A DNA stretch of 64,000 bases from Strongyloides papillosus (GCA_005656395.1 SRSI01000038.1:744001-808000); one strand, 5' to 3'; counted from the first letter of the stretch, positions 11,555 through 23,461 are shown. Notes: generated by a model not told the origin, from the sequence alone. Made by a program: numbers and translations.

Positions 11555-12629
11555 ATGGATGATAACCCATTCAATAAATATTTACGTCTATCAAAGCTAA
11601 AAAGATCAATAAACCAAGAATTGATAAAGAAGTTAGAAAAAGAGACTGATGAAATAAATGGCATTTTTAAATGTTTAGAAAATGAACTTAACGACATGAA
11701 TCTTAATTCTATTCATGCTCTACCATCTTCTTCTTCTCAATACACAATGTTATCAATGAAAAGTACTTCCAGTTCTGTTATTTCTACTCCTGAATACCGT
11801 GTTGAAACTCCACTTTCACGTGCCTCAATTGCTTCAAGTGCCACAACTGCCGCCTTACCAGATGCCGTGAAACGTGTTCAGCAACAAACTATTGAAATCC
11901 CAATGACAAATTTGACAGGATCATCTATCACAACTCCACTTTCCTTAAAGAAAAACATTCCTGTAATGCCTTCAAACGAACAAAATTCAAGTATTATCAT
12001 GTTAGGTCCAATTCCAAATAATAGTGAGAAAGTGCCAATTGAAAAAATTATCAATATATATTGCCATATACTGAAAGAGCCAAAGAATACCGATAAAGAT
12101 CCTAAGAAAGAACAAAAAAAAGATTCTATCGCATATGAAGGGTACGTGTATTGTATGGAGGCAGATAAAATTTACCTGTACTATAGAAAGTTTAACAAAT
12201 CATATGGTGCTTCAACATGTCTTGTCCAATTATTGCATAGTCTTCTTAAAGCCTGCCATCAAAAATTTACAAAACGTAAGGTTGCAATTTTTAATTGACT
12301 AAATATTTTTTTTAGCTAATGATAAAATCAAATTTAATGTCCAAGTAAATAGTTCAAATTTTCTTAATATGTGTGATTTTTATGACAAAAAAACAACACC
12401 AGGCAGTTTAACAGACTCATCAGTGAAGATGTTCGAGTCATGCATTGAATACAAAGACAAACTTTCAATAGCTTTCAAAAATATAAATGAGTCGTCCTTA
12501 CTTCAAAAAATTGCCTTGTATCATGCTGAACGATACCACAACAAAACAAATGAATGGAACTGTAATGAAAATATGTCTATCTTAGGAAATACTTTAGAGG
12601 AAGCTGCTCAAGTACTTCCTAACTTATAA
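11555..12629 (+). CDS. Gene Y: unrecognised 344-aa protein, parent of a local repeat family
   Basis: Exons 11555-12275 and 12316-12629 with a 40-nt intron (donor AAC|GTAAGG, acceptor TTTTTTTTAG). Phase 1 is preserved and the total is 345 codons with TAA. ATG 11555 (MDDNPFNKYLRLSKLKRS) is preferred to an upstream in-frame start at about 11477 because it begins a normal soluble N-terminus. Residues 1-45 are a charged probable coiled coil. About 50-150 is Ser/Thr/Pro-rich and likely disordered. From about 160 there is a compact domain (IINIYCHILKEPKN, GYVYCMEADKIYLYYRKFNK, LHSLLKA, then exon 2 with NMCDFYDKK, FESCIEYKDKLSIAF and NTLEEAAQVLPNL). No known family comes to mind. It is the only intact member here, and many decayed partial copies flank it on both sides. 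Confidence 0.74.
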
Positions 12630-12781
12630 AAAAATTTTATTCACAAGATATTTTATATATATTAATTAAATCAGTTAATTGCCTTTTACTTTTTTATGAA
12701 ATACACAAAATGATAACCATAATATTGTTAAATAATAATTTAAATAATAATTTTTTTATTGTAAATGAAATAAATTCACAA

Positions 12782-13290
12782 TGGTAGAAGAGAAAATATA
12801 TTTATAAGATATAGGTTGTGGCGTTCCCTTTTTAAACAATTCTCTATGCTCTCCGAATAACTGATTGATTCCAAACCTTAATCAATATTAATCTTTATTT
12901 CACCAAACTTCTAATACAATAACACACACAAATATAAGATTACTCAAAATAAAGTATAGTGGCCACCAAGGCATAACAATTAAAAATTATAAACTTATAC
13001 TTACTTATACTTATCCTTCGATCTCTTAACAATTCCTGAGATCTCCCTCAATCGTCTAAGAAACCCCTAGTGGTCTACAAAACACAATATATTAGAAATA
13101 CATTACAATATAATTAAGATAATTAATAACATTACAATATAATACGACATACATATAAAATTTTGATTACATAAAAAACGACTACTACTATTACCTAAGT
13201 TAATAAAATGAATAATTTGATGACTTTCGCCACCTTATATAATAACAAAAATAATGTTCTCGAATTTTCCAAACAGTTTCCCAACTGTCA
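12782..13290 (-). mobile_element. Probable solo LTR, about 509 bp
   Basis: This block interrupts the gene Y 3' flank, which is continuous in other copies (compare 9020-9080 and 15320-15380). On the minus strand it starts TGACAGTTGGGAAAC and ends CTACCA (TG...CA). It carries a TATATAAGG box and a GAAATAAAGA polyadenylation-like signal, so it has LTR architecture. No internal retrotransposon region and no clear target duplication were found, so the exact ends are uncertain. Confidence 0.45.
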
Positions 13291-13299
13291 TATTTTTAC

Positions 13300-15010
13300 T
13301 GAAGTTTAAAATATTTTAACATGAATTGAGCTTTCTTTTAATGTTTCTTTACCAATTTTTTATTATTACTTTTTTAACATTAAAAAATATATACATTTAA
13401 TAGATAAATTGAAAGAATTTTACAACATTCTTTACCAACATTTGTCTTCAAACAGCAAAATTAAATTACTATCATGTTAGGTTTCATTTAAATGGTAATG
13501 AGAAAGCACAAATAAAAAAAACATTTATTGTCATATATTGAAGGAACCAAAGTTGTTTGATAAAGATCATAGAAAAAACAAAATAATTCTGTTGTATACG
13601 AAGGATACTTATATTGCATGAACGGATATAAAATCTAATTGTATTCTTAAAAGTTTGACAAAACTTATATTGTTTTCACATGCATAATTGCATTGTTGAA
13701 CAGAGAACAGGTAGATTTAATCTGCGTTCATGTAATACACATACTCTTTGTATACAACAAAATCTTTTTTGTTCTTTTTTTTTAGGCTTTTTATCAGTAT
13801 TCTTTGTTTTCTTCAATATATGACAATAAATGTTAAATTTTTTTATTAGTGCTTTCTCATTAATATTTAAACAACAACACAAAAGAATTGAAATGAAAAT
13901 GTACTAAAAATAAAACTATTTTTTTGAAATAGACTCATTTACATGTTAAAACAATATTAAAAATTTTGTCTTAATATTCAACGCGAGTCTCAAACATTCT
14001 CACGTCTGAGTCTGATTAATTGTTTGTCTTAATTTTTTATTATAAAGTTCGCATATATTAAGATTTTGAAATTTGTATTCGACTAGATATTTTCTAGCTG
14101 ATGAGCAAGTGAAATTTGATGTTTTCGTAAAAAGTTTATTTTACCTTTTGTAAATTAAACGGCAGCTTCTAGGAAGACTAGAAAATTTGGCAAAACATAT
14201 TATGTTTCGACATGTATAATTGTATTGTTGAACAGAGTAAAGGTAGATTTAATCTCCGTTCATGCAATACACATACCCTTCATATACAACAGAATTATTT
14301 TTTTTGTGATCTTTATCAAACCAATTTGGTTCCTTCAATATATAACAATAATAGTTAATTTTTTTTATTTGTGTTTTCTCATTAATATTTGAACAACATC
14401 ACAAGAAACAATTGAAATGAAAATTTACTAAAAATAAAACTAATTTTTTTTAAAATAGACTCATTTACATGTTTAAACAACATTGAAAATTTTGTCTTCA
14501 TATTCAATGCATGTTAAAACATCCTCACCTCTGAGTCTGATTAATTGTTTGTTTTTGCTTTCTTTTATAAAGATCGCATATATTAAGATTTTGAAATTTG
14601 TATTCGACTAGATATTTTCTAGCTGATGAGCAAGTGAAATTTGATGTTTTCGTAAAAAGTTCATTTTACCTTTTGTAAATTAAACGGCAGCTTCTAGGAA
14701 GACTAGAAAGCTTGGCAAAACACATTGTGTTTCGACATGCATAATTGTATTGTTGAACAGAGAACAGGTAAATTTTACCTCCGTTCATGCAATACAAGTA
14801 CCTTTCGTATACAACAAAATCTTTTTTGTTCTTTTTTGTTCTTTATCAACACACTGTGGTTCCTTCAATATATAATAATAAATGTTAAATTTTTTTATTT
14901 GTGCTCTCTCATTACTATTTGAATGGAACCTAACATGATAATATTTCAATTTTGCTGTTTGAAAGCAACTGTTGATAAGAATATTGTAAAATTCTTTCAA
15001 TTTATCTATT
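13300..15010. pseudogene. Second cluster of decayed gene Y copies, both orientations
   Basis: A plus-strand copy at about 13300-13640, then minus-strand copies at 13650-14040, 14060-14580 and 14580-15010. Short residual frames on the minus strand still show the family: one reads INEKALIKKFNIYCHILKK, another ERAQIKKFNIYYYILKEP, matching SEKVPIEKIINIYCHILKEP of intact Y. Exon 1, intron and exon 2 order is retained within units. All copies carry stops and frameshifts and belong to the paralogous subtype seen at 4.8-8.5 kb. Confidence 0.7.
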
Positions 15011-15019
15011 AAATGTATA

Positions 15020-15460
15020 TAATTGTCTAGTGTTGCTTTTTTATCATAAAAAATATAAGTGAGTCGTCATTACTTCAAAAAATTGCCTTGTATCATGCTG
15101 AACGATACCACAACAAAACAAATGAATGGAACTGCAATGAAAATATGTCTATCTTAGGAAATACTTTAGAGGAAGCTGCTCAAGTACTTCCTAATTTATA
15201 AAAAATTTTATTCACAAGATATTTTATATGTATTAATTAAATCTGTTAATCTGCCTTTTACTTTTATATGAAATACACAAAATGATAACCATAATATTGG
15301 TCAATAATAATTTTTTTATTGTAAATGAAATAAATTCTTAAAGATAGAAGTTTAAAATATTTAAACATGAATTAAGCTTATTTTTAAAAATTCGATATTT
15401 ATTTTAAGTTTATTACTTTTCTTACTTTAACAAATGTATATATTAGATGAGTTTAAAAAA
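15020..15460 (+). pseudogene. Gene Y exon-2 end plus 3' flank
   Basis: 15055-15200 is nearly identical to the last part of gene Y exon 2 (GAGTCGTC through CAAGTACTTCCTAATTTATAA), followed by the same 3' flank to about 15460. It lacks everything upstream. Its high similarity to intact Y marks a recent duplication. Confidence 0.72.
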
Positions 15461-16865
15461 ACTTTTATATACAGTCAAAAATATATCATATCTTAATTTA
15501 AGAATATTGTTGCATAAGAGTAAAACAATTTCAAATATTGCATTGTGCAAAAATTTAAGAAAATTCTGAACATTTTTTTGATATAAAGTTACTTTTAAAA
15601 AATGTATTATTGAAAGATATTGTAACAGATTATGTTTTTTTACTGCATAAAAATAAAATTTATTAAACCTTGTTTAAAGTAATAAATTGTAAATTCTAAT
15701 CTATGTAAGACAATATATTATAAATATAAAAAATATGACATTCAAGAGTTCTAATTTTTAATATTTTGAAGCTATAAATAGATAAATTGAAAGTTTTCAA
15801 TATACAAACCTTTTACTATTATGTTTTTCTATATTTAATCACTAGAATAAAAATTTTTAATATGCAAATTTCTTATAATGAGAACACAATTGTATTGAGA
15901 AATAGGAAAAAAATCAAATGTTAATTACACATATTGAATATGAATATTATATTGACACAATATAAATTTTCATACAAAATTATATAGTAAAGAAAAGATA
16001 ATATGATTGAATTTAATAACATTTTTTATTGTAAATTAAAACAATTAATTGAATTTTGTAAAACAATTCAACATGATTTTGTATAATGAGATCAACTGTT
16101 CTCAATATACAAATCATATATAAAGTGTAAGAAATGAGAACACATTTTTTTGTGTGTAACAATGCGTTATCTGCGTGGTCATGAAGAGACATGCTTGGTG
16201 ATACAATGGATTTCAAAAATCTAAAATGACAAAAAGTATATTAAATATATATAAACATATGGAAAATATAGTATAACGTATTAATTAGCAATAAATACAA
16301 TAGACAAATAAATTGTTAAAAAAAACTAAACTACGTAATAGTAGCAAATTAACTTTTATAATACCCTATCTTTTAATTGGGGGTGAAAATACATATAGTT
16401 ATATAAATTAAAACTCAAGGTTAGAATATAAAGTACATTTGCTTAATTTAAAAAAAAAGTTAAAACCAACTTAATTAATTAATAAAATTTAATTGACATA
16501 ATAAGGTCGAATAAAAGAAAATTTAAAAACTATCCACAAATTCTTTAATGATAACGTTAAATAACTTCAAGGACATTTAACAGTTCTTGAACCTGTCTAG
16601 ACGTTATGATAGTCTTTACGTTATACCATTAAGTTACAGATAACTGATATCGATAAATCAAAATATATCAATTAGTTGAAATTTACTATAAAATAAACTG
16701 ATATTATAAAGAAAAACCAAAAAATGACAAAATATTCAAAGTACTATCTTAATTACATACCAAAAAGAACATTATTAACAAATTTAAGAAAACAAATAAT
16801 AACAATTAAAGTTTATTAACAAAAAAAAAGGATAACAAAAAACTTAACAAAACAATGATGAATTA
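15461..16865. other. Non-coding AT-rich stretch
   Basis: No ORF or RNA gene is supported here. A phrase like CTCAATATACAAA recurs near 15800 and 16090, each followed within about 100 bases by AATGAGAACACA, suggesting a small degenerate duplication. Nothing else is seen. Confidence 0.4.
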
Positions 16866-17312
16866 TTATGATTGACAGTACTCCTTGTATGGTGGTGGTC
16901 TTGATGAATCCATTGTTGGTGGATAAATTGATGAAACAGTGGATGGTGCATGGACCATATAATAAGGTTGATCCAGGTACATTGGTACATTGGGAGCAGC
17001 AACTGGAACTGGTGGAGCAGGAGTAGTAGTAGTAGTAGCTGGAACATTCTCTTCAGCAGTAATTAAATCTTCTTCCTCCTCCTTGATGATTCTTGGCCTG
17101 AAATGTCTCCCATAGTAAGTTAATCCAAGACAAATTACTATAAAAATGATAAATTACTATATTAAACAATATAACTTACGGATCTTCATTATGTAACCAA
17201 CCAAGGCTAATATAATCAAAATAGTCCCGAGATCAATTTTTGAAGCCTCTGGACAACGACAATGCTGAGAACACCAATTTTGATTCTCACTTGATACTGC
17301 AATTGAATTCAT
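16866..17312 (-). CDS. Small single-pass membrane protein with PPPY tail, 134 aa
   Basis: Exons 17180-17312 and 16866-17137 with a 42-nt intron (donor ATCC|GTAAGT, acceptor TTTATAG). Phase 1 is preserved and it ends in TAA at 16866. The start ATG 17312 lies directly after a CAG acceptor, so a 5'UTR intron (17361-17314) is likely. The N-terminus (about 27 aa) has a cysteine cluster, NWCSQHCRCP, but no signal peptide. One hydrophobic segment (TILIILALVGYIMK, continuing ILICLGL over the splice) is followed by basic YGRHFRPR, an acidic stretch EEEEDL, and a Thr/Pro/Val/Tyr-rich cytosolic tail. The tail ends RPPPYKEYCQS, where PPPY is a classical WW-domain ligand, as in NEDD4-family adaptors. The layout recalls WBP1/VOPP1-like or shisa-like proteins, though orthology is not shown. 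The splice junction joins two frames, so single-frame scans miss it. Confidence 0.75.
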
Positions 17313-17560
17313 CCTGAAAATACAACAATTAATACAAATACCAGATCAATGTTAAACTTACCTTAAATAATACACTTGAAGAATAATGACTATATCAACA
17401 ATTAATTAAAACATGCAAAAATAGCAATTCCAATTCCTCTCGTCCCGAGACAATGCAAAAAATTCGGGAGGATGTACACACCCACGGATGTGTGTATTTA
17501 AGTAATAATTATTTAGCATAATTGTTCATTCCTATTCTTTCTTTAAATAAATTCCTTTTC
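17313..17560 (-). promoter_or_regulatory. 5'UTR exon and upstream region of the PPPY gene
   Basis: A 5'UTR exon ends at 17362 with a good donor (AAG|GTAAGT read on the minus strand). Upstream, 17440-17510 is markedly GC-richer than its surroundings, with an ACACACATCC...GGGTGTGT inverted motif and a CTCGGGACGAG patch, consistent with a core promoter. No TATA box is obvious. Confidence 0.35.
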
Positions 17561-17978
17561 TTATCTAATATTGTTTACAATTTGATTAAAAATATGTTTT
17601 TTTTTTGTAAATAGTAAAAAAAACACTCGAATTGTAAATTATTATATTAAAAGAGTAAGAAATATATTCTGTCAGAATTCATGTATTTTTAATTTTCTGA
17701 ATATTGTTGTTTTCATAAATATTTATATTTGAAAAACAGCGGTTATTTCAAAATTTTGTTTATTTTAAATTAAACTATTTATATTATTAAGTTAATATAA
17801 ATTTAATAAAAAATGCTTTATTATTTTATTTTTTATTTAAACTGTTAAAAATAATTGTATTCAACATTGCTATACAATATTAAACTTAGTTGTATAAAAG
17901 TCGTCATATATGCACTTTATTTGATGATTTCTCTAAAACATAATTTTAATTGTGTAGAAGTAAACATCCTTTCCAACA

Positions 17979-18099
17979 GGCGGAATGGCCAAATGGTCTA
18001 AGGCGTCAGACTCAAGTACATAACTTATGTAGGTTCTGCATCATCACTGGATATTCTGATCTCGTTATCAAGGCGTGGGTTAAAATCACACTTTCGTCA
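17979..18099 (+). tRNA. tRNA-Leu(CAA), intron-containing, degenerate T-loop
   Basis: Acceptor strands GGCGGAA and TTTCGTC pair with two G-U pairs. The A box TGGCCAAATGGTCTAAGGC and anticodon arm CAGACTCAAG...TTCTG give anticodon CAA, with an intron of about 38-44 nt after the anticodon. A long class II variable arm is present. The T arm is GTGGGTTAAAATCACAC instead of the usual GGTTCGAATCC, so the internal B-box promoter is damaged. It may be a pseudogene. Confidence 0.62.
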
Positions 18100-18478
18100 A
18101 TACGTTTTGATTGTTTTTATATTTTCTAATAAAATAATTTTAAAACGTTTTCATTAAGTAAGAATTTATATAATTTTATGTTACAATAATATTTTAACGT
18201 TATTTTTTCTCTACTGTTTTTCAATAAAAAAATTAAGATAGTATAATTTTAAATTTATATTATAAATAGAATAAAACAATATTTAACTAATAATATATTT
18301 TTACTTTTAAAAAAATTTTAAAATTATTTCAAAAGTTGGATTTTTCTATTTACATTTATTAAGAATAACAAAACAGCTGGTTAATTTAATATTTATAAAT
18401 CGTTTTTAGTGATTATATAACTTAATAAAACATATGTAGTAAACCCTTAGTGGAAAAAATAAACGGTGGCCGGAACGT

Positions 18479-18560
18479 GTTTGGGTGCCCGAGTGGTTAA
18501 GAGGCCGGCCTGCTAAGCCGTTGGGCTTTGCCCGCGCGAGTTCGAATCTCGTCCCAAACG
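18479..18560 (+). tRNA. tRNA-Ser(GCT)
   Basis: Acceptor GTTTGGG pairs with CCCAAAC. The anticodon loop CTGCTAA gives GCT. A long variable arm and an intact B box GAGTTCGAATCTC are present. No intron. Confidence 0.93.
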
Positions 18561-19556
18561 AATTACACTTTTGTAAAAAAAAGTATTTCTAGATAAATTC
18601 ACAAATTTGTAAATTATTTAGATTTAGTCTAAAGAGTAGATGCATTTTCTTAAAATACACAGTTTAACAAAAATTTAGAAGAATATTATGTTTTAAGTAA
18701 TGTTGGAACCGTGTTTAAACGCCACTTCGTATAAGTATGAAGTTACAAAAAAGCATAGTAATTATAAAAAAAGAATATTGTTAAAATGCTACTATGTTTT
18801 AATGAAAAAATAGTAATTTATTTTTCTAACATACAAAACATTTTCGTGCAAGAGAAATGCGTCTACTATTACACACATACTTTATTATTTTATTAATTTA
18901 ACTAGTTTATGACTTTACTACCAAGAAGAGTCATAATATTCAAATTATGTTTGTTCTAAGTTTTGTAATGAATGCTTTATGCCGTATTGATAAAGTAAAT
19001 AGATTTTTAGAAATACAACATATTAAGCTGTATTTAAGAAACGATTTTTTGAGATATGTTTTATCTCTGTTTAATAAAAATACCGTTTAAATTCCTGCTA
19101 TTTTTAAATAAAGAGTGTTTTACTATTTTTTATGAAGTCATTTTTAATCTGTTTCTTTTAATTTTTAGAATTCATGTAAATAAGTAGTAAATTTATCGTG
19201 TCGATTGCTTCATACTAATAGTATACAGTTTTATACATTTTAAAACAACTCTTTGTATAATAAAATAAACTTTATATAGCGAATATGATTTTTTCTTTGG
19301 TTTAAAAATAAATTAAATTTATTTGTTGTTCGCAATATAATTACTAGATTATTTTTTGTAAGTATAACTATAATTAAGATAATTTACTTTCTTTTTATCT
19401 ATAATTTTCTACATAAACATTTAGATATCTAATAAAATAAGTGTCTAGATAGTAATCATTCTGATTTTTTTATATGAAGTTAATATAAATGGATAGAATT
19501 AAAAAGGAAAACTGTATCATACAATATAATTTCTACCATATATTTTACAAAAGGGA
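18561..19556. other. Non-coding AT-rich stretch between tRNA genes
   Basis: No gene, repeat or structured element could be supported here. Confidence 0.4.
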
Positions 19557-19628
19557 TGCCTATTGCAGGAATCGAACCTACGTCGCCACGGCCACAACGT
19601 GGAGTACTAACCACTATACTAAATAGGC
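19557..19628 (-). tRNA. tRNA-His(GTG)
   Basis: Read on the minus strand, acceptor GCCTATT pairs with AATAGGC. The A box AGTATAGTGGTTAGTACTC, anticodon loop TTGTGGC (GTG) and B box GGTTCGATTCC are all canonical. Confidence 0.93.
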
Positions 19629-20174
19629 CGAAGGTGGTACCATACTTTATTGGCCACCAAACTTTCTCAAGTTTAAGAGTACTTATAATAATGTAAAAAA
19701 AGTCATATAACTACAAAAAAAATTAATTAAAAAGTTAATACTTGATCAAGATAATTTATAAAAAACGTTGTTTTCTTTTTTATTAAACAATTTAAAGAAG
19801 TATGAAATTATTATTTTATCAATTGAATGAAAAATAAACAATACAATGGACTGACTAAATTAACTTTAATCTCAGTTATTTAATTAAAATTATTATTTTT
19901 AAAAGATCTTGATAAATTATTTTATATTTTCAATTCTACATATCCAAAACAAAGTTATATGATTAATAATCTGATATATTTGGTTGTTTATCGTTTTAAA
20001 TGAAAAAATAAAATATATAAGATAATCGTTTTAACATTTGTATATTTAGGAAATTTTATCCTCATATATTAAAATGTATGTAATTCCCGAATTAAAAGAG
20101 TTCTTTTATTTTATCTACATAATAAAACTTTAAATTATATCCCATCAATTTTACTAATTTTTTTAAGTTACGGA

Positions 20175-20555
20175 CCATTATATCCCATTTCCAGAATGTC
20201 GCCTTTTTAGAAAAATGTTTTTTTATTTTGTGAAGTATATTCGGAGATAGTTCGGAATAACGGCGACGAACTTATTAAAAATAAATAAATAATTTGTAGA
20301 ATGTTTTTATTCATCCCCTATACGAGGGCTAGATTATGGCAGTGCTAAACAAAGGGAGGACATGGCACAACTTTATTGATAAATTAATAAAAGTATTGTG
20401 CATTTTTTTCGAAAAAAAATCTTAAAAATCCACTTAAACAAATGCTGCACAAAAATAATGGCTCTAAATAACAATTTGACGATGATTTTCGTTATTATGA
20501 ATTTTAAAAAAACATTTTTCCAAAAAGGGAACATTCTGAGAATGGGATATAATGG
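20175..20555. mobile_element. 381-bp inverted-repeat (foldback) element
   Basis: The left arm (20175-20222) starting CCATTATATCCCATTTCC is the near-exact reverse complement of the right arm (20507-20555) ending GAATGGGATATAATGG. About 42 of 48 positions match. The loop is AT-rich without coding evidence. No clear target duplication. Likely a MITE remnant. Confidence 0.6.
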
Positions 20556-20960
20556 GAAGACACCGTTATATAATAAAATTATCTCACTTAATGTATCATT
20601 AATAACATTCTTTTTTATATGCAATAAATATAAAACTATACAAAAATGGTTAATAAAGAAGAAAAATTTAATATTGTGTAGAAATATTATCATGAATGTA
20701 CAAAATACATTAAAAATTTCAAAAAATAACTTTAAAAGCGCAAAATATGACAAAAAATAAAGTAAAAAGAATTGTTAAACTAACAAAATTTTTTTGTAAT
20801 ATATAAAAATTACTAATAGTTGTTTATGTTAACAAATGTTTTGTAAAATCTTACATATATTAAAACAACATGTAATGATTAATTGTGATATTCTATAGAT
20901 TTTACAATTAGTAACGCATATTGTTGCTCGGTAGCCAACTAAATACGGTCCTAGGCGTCC

Positions 20961-21033
20961 GATCTTGTAGCGTAATGGCTAACGCGTCTGCCTTCGGAGC
21001 AGAAGATTGCAGGTTCGAGTCCTGTCAAGATCG
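20961..21033 (+). tRNA. tRNA-Arg(TCG)
   Basis: Acceptor GATCTTG pairs with CAAGATC. Anticodon stem-loop TCTGCCTTCGGAGCAGA gives TCG. B box GGTTCGAGTCC is intact. No intron. Confidence 0.93.
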
Positions 21034-21661
21034 TAGAATGTTTTAAAATCTTCTATAATACAGACTATTAGCAGTGCTAGTTAATGCTACGTTACGAAAT
21101 TGACGTTTTGCTTATACTTTATGAATGCATTAGACAATTTGCATTTTTTTTAATGTTGTTTCCGTACGTATAAAGAATAACCGCAAATCTTCTTGAAAGT
21201 ATAGGATATTCAATATAGAAAAATGATTTAGAGATAATTTTAATCAAAGAAAATGATCACAGATTAACAAATATGTTATATAGAAATTAATGAAGAAGGC
21301 GGATGATAAAATATAAGTTTATTTGATAAGAGAAAAGAAAGGAAGTATACACATAAAGTAACAACATATTGAACACAAATGCTAGACTGCATGGTTGTCC
21401 GGAAGATTATCTTTTTATATTGGTTTCTTGAGGTAAGTGTATTAAAATCTCTTGTTCTTATTGAACCGAATTTATAATAATATTCATAATGTGTCATAAT
21501 GATATTCTTCATGTGTTTGTTTTGATTTCTTAGGACACGCGGAACATAATTTGTTGTCACTTTACAAATTTATATCTATCAAAATTCCTTTATTTTTTTA
21601 CACAAATATACAAATATACTGATAAACAAAAAGTTTAAGACTAGAGAAATAAAAAACAGAA

Positions 21662-21732
21662 TGCGTTGACCGGGAATCGAACCCGGGACTCCCGCGTGGC
21701 AGGCGAGAATTATACCACTTAACCATCAACGC
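21662..21732 (-). tRNA. tRNA-Gly(GCC)
   Basis: Read on the minus strand, GCGTTGA pairs with TCAACGC. Anticodon loop CTGCCAC gives GCC. The A and B boxes (GGTTCGATTCC) are canonical. Confidence 0.93.
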
Positions 21733-22814
21733 TGAAGTCGGTCACGAAACGTCGATTTCTCTACAAAATTTTATTTTAATTTTAATAATTTTGATCACTT
21801 TTTACTAAATTCTGTTAAACATTTCTGATTGTTTTTTATAGTTTTTACTGCTTAAGGTTTTTTAAGGCTATATATAAACAGAAAAATTTCTTCTTTCACT
21901 TCAACTAAGGGTTTGAAGCATAAACAATACTATATTTATTGGAAATTAAGCAGAAATAAAGTAATTAAATAACAAAAATTTCATTTTATACTTTAGTAAA
22001 TTAATAATAAATGGATGCATAATAAATATTTGTTTAAAGTAATATTTTTTATTATATAAAGTAATTTTTAAAAATTTCTAAATGGTATTAGAAAAAAGCT
22101 ATTTTTTTTAGCACTTAATTTTTATGTATAATTATTTTCAAAAATATTTCGTAATTCATATTAAATTTTTGTTGTACTTGTTAACGTAATTTAAATAAAT
22201 AATTTTTACGTAAGTAATTATATTTCCAAAATAACAATTTTTTATTTAAAGCTGACAAAAATTTAAAATTCTTTTCAAGTTAGTAGGAAATTATATATAT
22301 TTTTTATAAAAAAGGTTATTCATTTGACTCAGTATTTTTTTAATTTAAAAATGAAGTTAATTGAGACTATTTTTATTTTCAATAAATTATAATTTATGAA
22401 AAATAAAGTTGATAATGTGGTAAATAAGTTTTAATTAATTAAGTAAATATTTTATTATATTAAATTGAGTTATTCTTATAAATAATTTAAGTAATTTAAT
22501 TTTTTATTATTCATATGATATTTATTTAAAATAAATCAAGTTTAACAATAAATATCTTGTTTTGTAATCAAGGTACATATCACCATAATTTTGTAAATTT
22601 CATAAAGAATTCTAGATTCTAAGCATATTTTAGGTTTTACAACTTTGTTGTACATGGTGTGAAAGAATTAACATTATAAAACTTTGTTTTGTAATTGTAA
22701 AATATAAAGTTTGTTTTTAAAAATAATAAAAGTATTGATAATAATCAGTTAACTTATTGTTTAACAAAATTCGATTAAATTTATTACCATTAGTAAGACC
22801 TTCTTATTTTTAGG
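21733..22814. other. Non-coding AT-rich stretch
   Basis: More than 1 kb of very AT-rich DNA with no supportable gene. The right end leads into the segmental duplication at 22815. Confidence 0.4.
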
Positions 22815-23115
22815 AATTTTGTATATTGTGTTCATTTTTTTAAAATCGAAAATTGTCTAAATTAAAATAAATTGCAGAAATTTTTTAATAATCACTTTTC
22901 GTATATTTATTAATTCGGTAATAAACAATTTATCAATAGTAATTTATTTGTACATTGTAGCAGTTTGATAAGATAACTAGTTATTTTGTATTTATAAAAA
23001 TAACACAAAAAACTATTTTGACAGAGATGGGAAAGAGGTAAATTGAATATTTTCTAAAAATTATTCTAAAGTTATTTTCACACAAAAATCTCATAAAAGT
23101 ATAGAAAAATTAATA

Positions 23116-23335
23116 CCCTAAAATCCCGTGTATAAGGCGCATCGTGTATAAGGCGCCTATGTAGTAAAAAATGAAAGCTTTGTACTCTCGTGTGTTCTCT
23201 CTCATGGAAGTTTGTTTTTTTCGTACCAATTTTATAAGATAATTATGTGAAAATCATGTAAAATGAATGAATATTTGAGAGGGCGTTTGTCCAATCATAT
23301 AAAATTAAAAGCGCCTTATACACAGGATTTTAGGG
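23116..23335. mobile_element. 220-bp MITE with TA target duplication
   Basis: Terminal inverted repeats of about 25 bp: CCCTAAAATCCCGTGTATAA on the left, its reverse complement ending GGATTTTAGGG on the right, one mismatch. TA flanks both ends (23114-23115 and 23336-23337). Just inside the left end GTGTATAAGGCGC is directly repeated. Copy B of the duplication lacks it, giving an empty site. Confidence 0.78.
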
Positions 23336-23461
23336 TACTTTATAAAATAGTATTTATACATTGAAAAGTTTCATAAAACGATTTGATAATAGTAAAAGCA
23401 ACGAAATAGATATGATTAAATGAACAAAATAAGTAATTTTATCTCTAAAAGAATATGTAAA

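Noticed and set aside
16844..17047. Leu/His-rich 67-codon minus ORF
   Set aside because: Out-of-frame shadow of exon 2 of the PPPY membrane-protein gene.
20373..20760. Two overlapping antisense ORFs of 126 and 120 codons
   Set aside because: They overlap almost fully on opposite strands and have K/N/I/F-rich composition expected of AT-rich DNA. They also overlap the inverted-repeat element; no family or promoter is evident.
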